NCBI RefSeq assembly: GCF_040939455.1
Contig: NC_134106.1
Span: 73,229,001-73,293,000, forward strand
Direction: 5' to 3'
Origin: Microcebus murinus
Taxonomy: Eukaryota; Chordata; Mammalia; Primates; Cheirogaleidae
DNA length: 64,000 nt
The translations under genes and the position numbers were made by a program. The number at the start of each line of letters is the position of its first letter. The first letter of the stretch is position 1. The notes below the pieces were generated by a model that worked only from the letters and a program-made list of their open reading frames with translations, did no database searches and was not told the DNA's origin. Shown here piece after piece: positions 59,290 to 64,000 of the stretch.

Positions 59290-59830
59290 TCCCAGGAAAG
59301 GCCATATCTTAAGAATAGGATTTCTGTAGCCATAGAGTAAGGAAAACTCCAGATGCACTCCAATAAAGTCTAAAATCAATGAGATCAAGCTTATCCACTA
59401 GTAAATTAATAAAAATCTGTTACTCTAAAGAAAGACAATAAAATCTAGACTCTCAAAAACATAGCATCACAATATCCAGCACAAAACATAAAATTACTAA
59501 ATAGGTAAAAAGCAGATAAATGTGGCCCTTAATCAAGAGAAAATATAGTCAGTAGAAACAGACCCAGAGATGATACTGGAATTAGCAAACAGGGATTTAA
59601 AAACAGCATAATAATTTGGTTTAAGGATTTAAAGGAAAGAGTGGCTATAATGAGTAAACATATGGGAAAATCACGACAGAGAAATGGTAATTACAAAAAA
59701 AATGTATAAAACAGAAATTTTACAGCTGAAAAACGCAGTATGCGAAATGAAAATGTATTGCCATGGAGACAAACCAGACTGAAAAAAAGAATGCACCAAC
59801 CAAAAAGTGATGAGGTCAGAACAGTAAAAT
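59290..59830 (+). mobile_element. Old L1M fragment (ORF1-proximal)
   Basis: gtagaaacagacccagagat near 59553, ggaattagcaaacagggatt near 59579, and later tttacagctgaaaaacgcag near 59717 resemble the ORF1-proximal part of old L1M elements. No open frame. Confidence 0.5.
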
Positions 59831-59937
59831 CAAAACAGTGCCATGAACTATCCTTGGACTGAATTCTCTACAAGTCAGATAGTCTATGTTTCATATTGTC
59901 CCCTTTAATGTCTTTTATTACAGTATTAAAAAATTTC

Positions 59938-60105
59938 ATGGTGGCACATGCCTGTACTCCCAGCTACTCAGGAGGCTAAGGTAGAAAGATTGCTTGAACC
60001 CTCAGAAGTTCAAGGCTACAGTAAGCTATGATCGTGCCACTGCACTCCAGCCTGAATGATAGAGTGAGACGCTGCCTAAAAAGAAACAGACAAACAAACA
60101 AAAAG
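59938..60105 (+). mobile_element. Alu right-arm monomer (FRAM-like)
   Basis: Starts tggtggcacatgcctgtact and contains gatcgtgccactgcactcca and gagtgagacgctgcctaaaa, followed by an A-rich, CAAA-containing tail. Single arm. It has the standard gatcgtgccactgcactccag form rather than the lemur Alu linker, which suggests an older origin. Confidence 0.8.
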
Positions 60106-60109
60106 ACCT

Positions 60110-62590
60110 CTCATCTCAGCATATTACTTTTTTTAAATGTTGGGAAAATGCTACTTTTAGAGAATGTAGTCAGGGAGAGTCACTACTCAACAATATCCTG
60201 CTTGTGAATCTGTCTGAAATATCAACCAGTTATATTTTCCTTTAAATACTACAAATTTTTAAAAATATTCTAATAATTGTCTGGACCCAGCTTACTCACT
60301 ACCTCCTCCATTAGGCCTTCTTTAATTCCTCTGGCTATTATATTCCTTTCTACTCTCAAAGAACTTGTGATCTGACTAATACATCTAAGTTAATGTTTGT
60401 AGTAGTTGTTTGTATACATGTGTTACATCCTCTTCAAGACTGTGGACTTTCAGAAACCAAGGACAACATAATCTATAATCACAGCTCCTGTGATGTACAC
60501 AGCAATGGACTTTACATAATCTCTCCTCTTGGTTCTTATCTCTCATCAAACAAGAAAATATGGAGTCATCTTGTCTACTTTTGGAAGGATGAATCAATAT
60601 TCATCACAGGAGCAGTAAACAAAAGGTCAGTAAACAAGTCACTTGTGTGTTAAAGGGCTGAGGTAATAAACATTGTGTGGCAGGGTGAGAGAAATTAAGT
60701 GTGAGGTGTGTGAGAGCCCCTTGAAGACCAATGTTGACCTAAAAGGAAGAAGCTGAGGCAAAATTAATGTAAGTAAAGAGTTTATTTGGGTCAAAATTGA
60801 GGACTGCAACCTGGGAACATATATTCAAGTTGCTCTGAACATACACTCTGATTAGCAGCATTTATATGTAGATTTTTAAAGGCAAAAAAGGAGGACAGGG
60901 AATGGGCTGATACAAAGTTGTTTGTCAGGAATTCTCATTGGTTTACAGAGATAACATTGATTACTGATTGGCTATACATTGCTAAGCTATAGAGCATGGG
61001 TTATAGTGTCTGCCATGGTGTTATTAGTTTAATTTATAGCTATTTGTGGTAATGGCAAGCAGTTCCAAGGGCTGAATACACAGCTCAAAAGCGAGAGTAG
61101 GACATCATTGCTATCTCATTTTAATGTCCCCCTGAGCCTGATGATTTAAAAGGACTCACATTACTCACATAAAAGTTCTTTTCTCTTCTCACTAGGAAGC
61201 CACCCTTAGAGAAGCATTTGGAAAACTTCAGGAATGGTTGGTTGGGAATGGGATATGAGAGGAAAAGGAAAGTGGCATCCGGTTGTTGGAATATCTGAAA
61301 GTAAGGACAAGGCTGGAGTCTGTAAGTGGTTAGACCGAGAGGTCAATCTGGGCACAGCATTTGGGGTATGGGAGGCAGTTGGGCCTATTGGAGAGGGGCT
61401 GAGTGCAGGACATGGGGGCCTGGGTATAAGCAGCTCAGGCCTCAGGAACCCAGGGAGGAGCACAGATGGAAAGCAGCTCTGTGAGAAAGGAGTCACTGCT
61501 GATCCACCCTCCTTTGGAGAACCCCGCTGGCCAGGCCAGTGCAGGGACCGGGACCAGCAGTCATCGACAGGAAGGGATAGGGCAACAGCGCCCCCTGTGG
61601 GCAAGGGCGAGATGGCACCAATGGCAGTTGTGGCTCCCCCAGGCACTGGTCTCTCCCACTCTTTTTTTTTTTTTCTCCCACTCTTGAGACCTCCAAGTTT
61701 GGAAGGTAAATCTTCCATCTGATCCGAGAGCTGGGCTTTCTGACAGTCTGGATTCTCAAGTGGCTTAATTTAGCTTGCACGGCAGTTAATAGCAGTTACA
61801 GTTACATGAACTGGTATAAAACATTGGGGAAAAACATGAATTTTCTATGATGATAATTGCCTTTTTAAATAATGATAATTGCCTTTTTAAAACAAGTTAA
61901 TATTCTCATAATACTTTTTCTCTTCATGTTGGTTGGTCAAGCCAGACTATTTTAGTCATATTTTTAAATAAAGAATCAAATCTTGGTTTCCATTCTTAAA
62001 CTAGACTACTTTGTTTCAATATTTTTCTGATTTTTTTCACTGCTAAAATTAGCTTTTTGCAAAGGCTGACTGATTTGTTGATTTTATAAGCATTTTAATT
62101 ACTTGGTTAGGTGTTCCATATTAGGATTTTATTTTTCTTTTTAAAGTCTGGACTAATACTACATATTTTATACTTGCTACTGTTTTCCCTGCATCCTATA
62201 TGGTTACTGGATTTATCTCTCCTATATCCATTATCTCCAGATAATTCTGTAGTACCTTGTTTTTTTTGTGTGTGTGATGATGAAGTTATTTAATATGCAT
62301 TTTCCTTGTTAATATGTTCATTTTTTGTGCTAGAATTTGATATTGCTCTATGACCACATCCGAAACAAACAAACCAATGGAAAGATTTGTCCCAGCTTCT
62401 GCCTACAGGAATTCTTAACAGGAACTCTCAGTAGGAGTTAGGAGAGGCTGTTGCTGGTCCCACCAGGATGAGACTCCTTGTTGGAATAATACAGGAAAGT
62501 TCCTCTTCACACATTTTCTAACAAAGCCCTCAGAAAACTCCACTGCTGTCCCTGAACTTTGGCAAAGGTGAATTTTAAAGTCTAGGCCTC
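60110..62590. other. Gene-free sequence with possible LTR remnant
   Basis: No exon recognised. The stretch at about 60750-61130 (agagtttatttgggtcaaaa, then ttgaggactgcaacctggga) resembles an ERVL-class LTR, not assigned. A direct duplication of a 20-base word atgataattgcctttttaaa lies at about 61849-61890. Overlapping open frames at 61206-61722 occur on both strands and have no family match. Confidence 0.4.
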
Positions 62591-62599
62591 TTCAGGGGG

Positions 62600-62730
62600 C
62601 AGGACAAGTTCTCAAGTCACATTAGAATCACATTGTAGGCTTTTTAAGAGATTAGCACCTGGATGCCACCAGGGACAGCAGGAATTGAATCACTGGGGGT
62701 GGAGTGGGTTTTCTAGGTGACTCAACCCAG
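62600..62730. repeat. Possible MER20-like DNA-transposon remnant
   Basis: agaatcacattgtaggcttt, then ttaagagattagcacctgga and tgaatcactgggggtggagt resemble MER20-type sequence. Heavily diverged; tentative. Confidence 0.35.
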
Positions 62731-64000
62731 CAGCAAAGCTTGGGAGCCAACAAGCCAGGCTATCAAAAGGTCGAATTGGGAGCTGTAATCACTGGGGAAA
62801 TCCTTTCTCTGGGGCCATGGGGCAGGCAGGGCTGGCACCAGTAGCAGAATAAACAACAGGAAAGGACAACCATGGAGGACCTGCTGGGAGAATAAGAAGA
62901 GAGGGAAGGGCTGGAGGCCAAGTTACTGTGCTTAATTGGACTTCTCTTCCTGAATGTGACAAACTGGCAAGGACAGTGCTTTTACCAAGCTGATTATTTT
63001 GAAAAAGGTATTGTTTTTTTTTTTTTTTCCAAAAGCAAAATTATTTTGTTGTTCTTCTCATTTTTCTTTTCTTTGGACGCTCTTACAACTTGAAGGTCAT
63101 TTCTCCCTGACATGCTCGTGAAGCTGTCAATCTGGTTGTTAAATTGCATGACTGTCTGAATTATGGAAATTAAGTTATCTGCTTTCTGCTTGCTCTCTTT
63201 CCCTAATTCTTCAGATTTGCTCCCTGTTACCTTTATTCCGTGGTTAATGACTTCCAGTTTGTGGCTGAGGTTCTCATTGCCTCACGTCCATCCAAGAAAC
63301 TAATTCTTTAGAGCTTTTAAGTAAAAGAAGCACAAATGCCCTAAACTAGCCGTGGGGTCTTGGACAAACTTCCCTCTCCCTGGGCTTCTTTCTTTCCCAC
63401 GGCAACACACTAGGTGGGGCAGCTGAAGCTAAGCCAGGTGGGTTGGGGAGGATGTGGGACAAGGGTCCTCTAAGTTTCCTGCTGTGCATGTCCTTTTTTG
63501 ATTTTAAATTATACACTGCTGCATCTGGAACACTTGCTTTAAAAATCTTTCTTCATTTCTTGCTTTCCCTGTTTGCCTGATTTCCTCCCTCCTTTCATTT
63601 CTTTCTTTTCCTTATTTCTTCCATTCTTCCTTCCTTTCTTTCCTCCTTCTTTCTGTCTTTTTTCTTTCTCCACCTTTTATATTTACCTTGAAAACCTGAG
63701 CTGAGGGATCCAGGTTGTCAGGCCACCATCCAAATTTAAGTCTTGTCAGGTCACCTGACCTACTTGTCAGGCCACCATCCAAATTTAAGTCTTTCCATGT
63801 TAACTTTTTCTTGATTTCTGATTATGGTTCTGAATTCCCAGAGATTAGCAAGAAAAATCTAGGTATTTTCTTCCCAGTTTAGCCAAGGCCAAAATCATTT
63901 CACATATATTCCATAAATAAGGAATTCACCAGTAATAACAGTTTGAGCCTTCATTGCATGATAACCCCTGTGTCCATGTTCTTGCATTAATTCAGACCCT
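62731..64000. other. Gene-free sequence with pyrimidine tract and 30-base direct repeat
   Basis: No gene recognised. A CTTT-rich pyrimidine tract runs about 63550-63675. A 30-base direct repeat beginning ttgtcaggccaccatccaaa occurs at 63715-63744 and 63764-63793. Confidence 0.5.

Noticed and set aside
61206..61722. Overlapping open frames of 170 and 162 codons on opposite strands
   Set aside because: GC-rich overlapping frames with no recognisable domain, no splice or promoter context, and repetitive low-information composition; most likely chance.

Overview
This is primate genomic DNA from part of an immunoglobulin kappa variable (IGKV) gene array. The Alu elements have the strepsirrhine (lemur-type) form: an A-rich linker containing aaattaattggccaac and a right arm reading gctgtgagctaggctgacgccacgg. 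I therefore infer a lemur or a close relative. No exon of an ordinary non-immunoglobulin gene could be supported. All intact V genes lie on the minus strand, so if the array is collinear with its joining and constant segments, those lie beyond the low-coordinate end.

Layout. Three tandem IGKV2-family units fill about 1-16650: a pseudogene (6296-7056) and two intact genes (9321-10093 and 15693-16456). The first and third units are alignable over about 5.8-7.2 kb, differing by an Alu, an MST-type LTR and an L1 fragment. After a gene-free stretch of old LINE sequence (16.6-20 kb) come two IGKV1-family genes (20709-21180 and 31127-31603). They sit in duplicated blocks of about 2 kb that have been pushed apart by an L1 5' end and a complete-length but disabled L1 (23550-29980). 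From 32.4 to 38.6 kb lies a patchwork of L1, Alu and MaLR retrovirus-like sequence, with one inverted, degraded V-gene tail on the plus strand near 35.9-36.0 kb. An IGKV3-like pseudogene (39024-39563) and a divergent, intact V gene (43320-44180) end the array. The remaining 20 kb holds only repeats and unassigned sequence, so the window may contain the distal edge of the local V cluster.

How the parts work together. Each intact gene has a short leader exon, an intron, a V exon with both disulphide cysteines and the core tryptophan, and a kappa-type recombination signal (heptamer, 12-base spacer, nonamer) directly after the V exon. An octamer promoter element lies about 90-135 bases upstream of each start codon. 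In the IGKV1 and IGKV2 genes the octamer has the usual light-chain orientation. In the divergent distal gene it is reversed, as in heavy-chain promoters. Together these genes would supply germline V segments for V-J joining in B-cell precursors.
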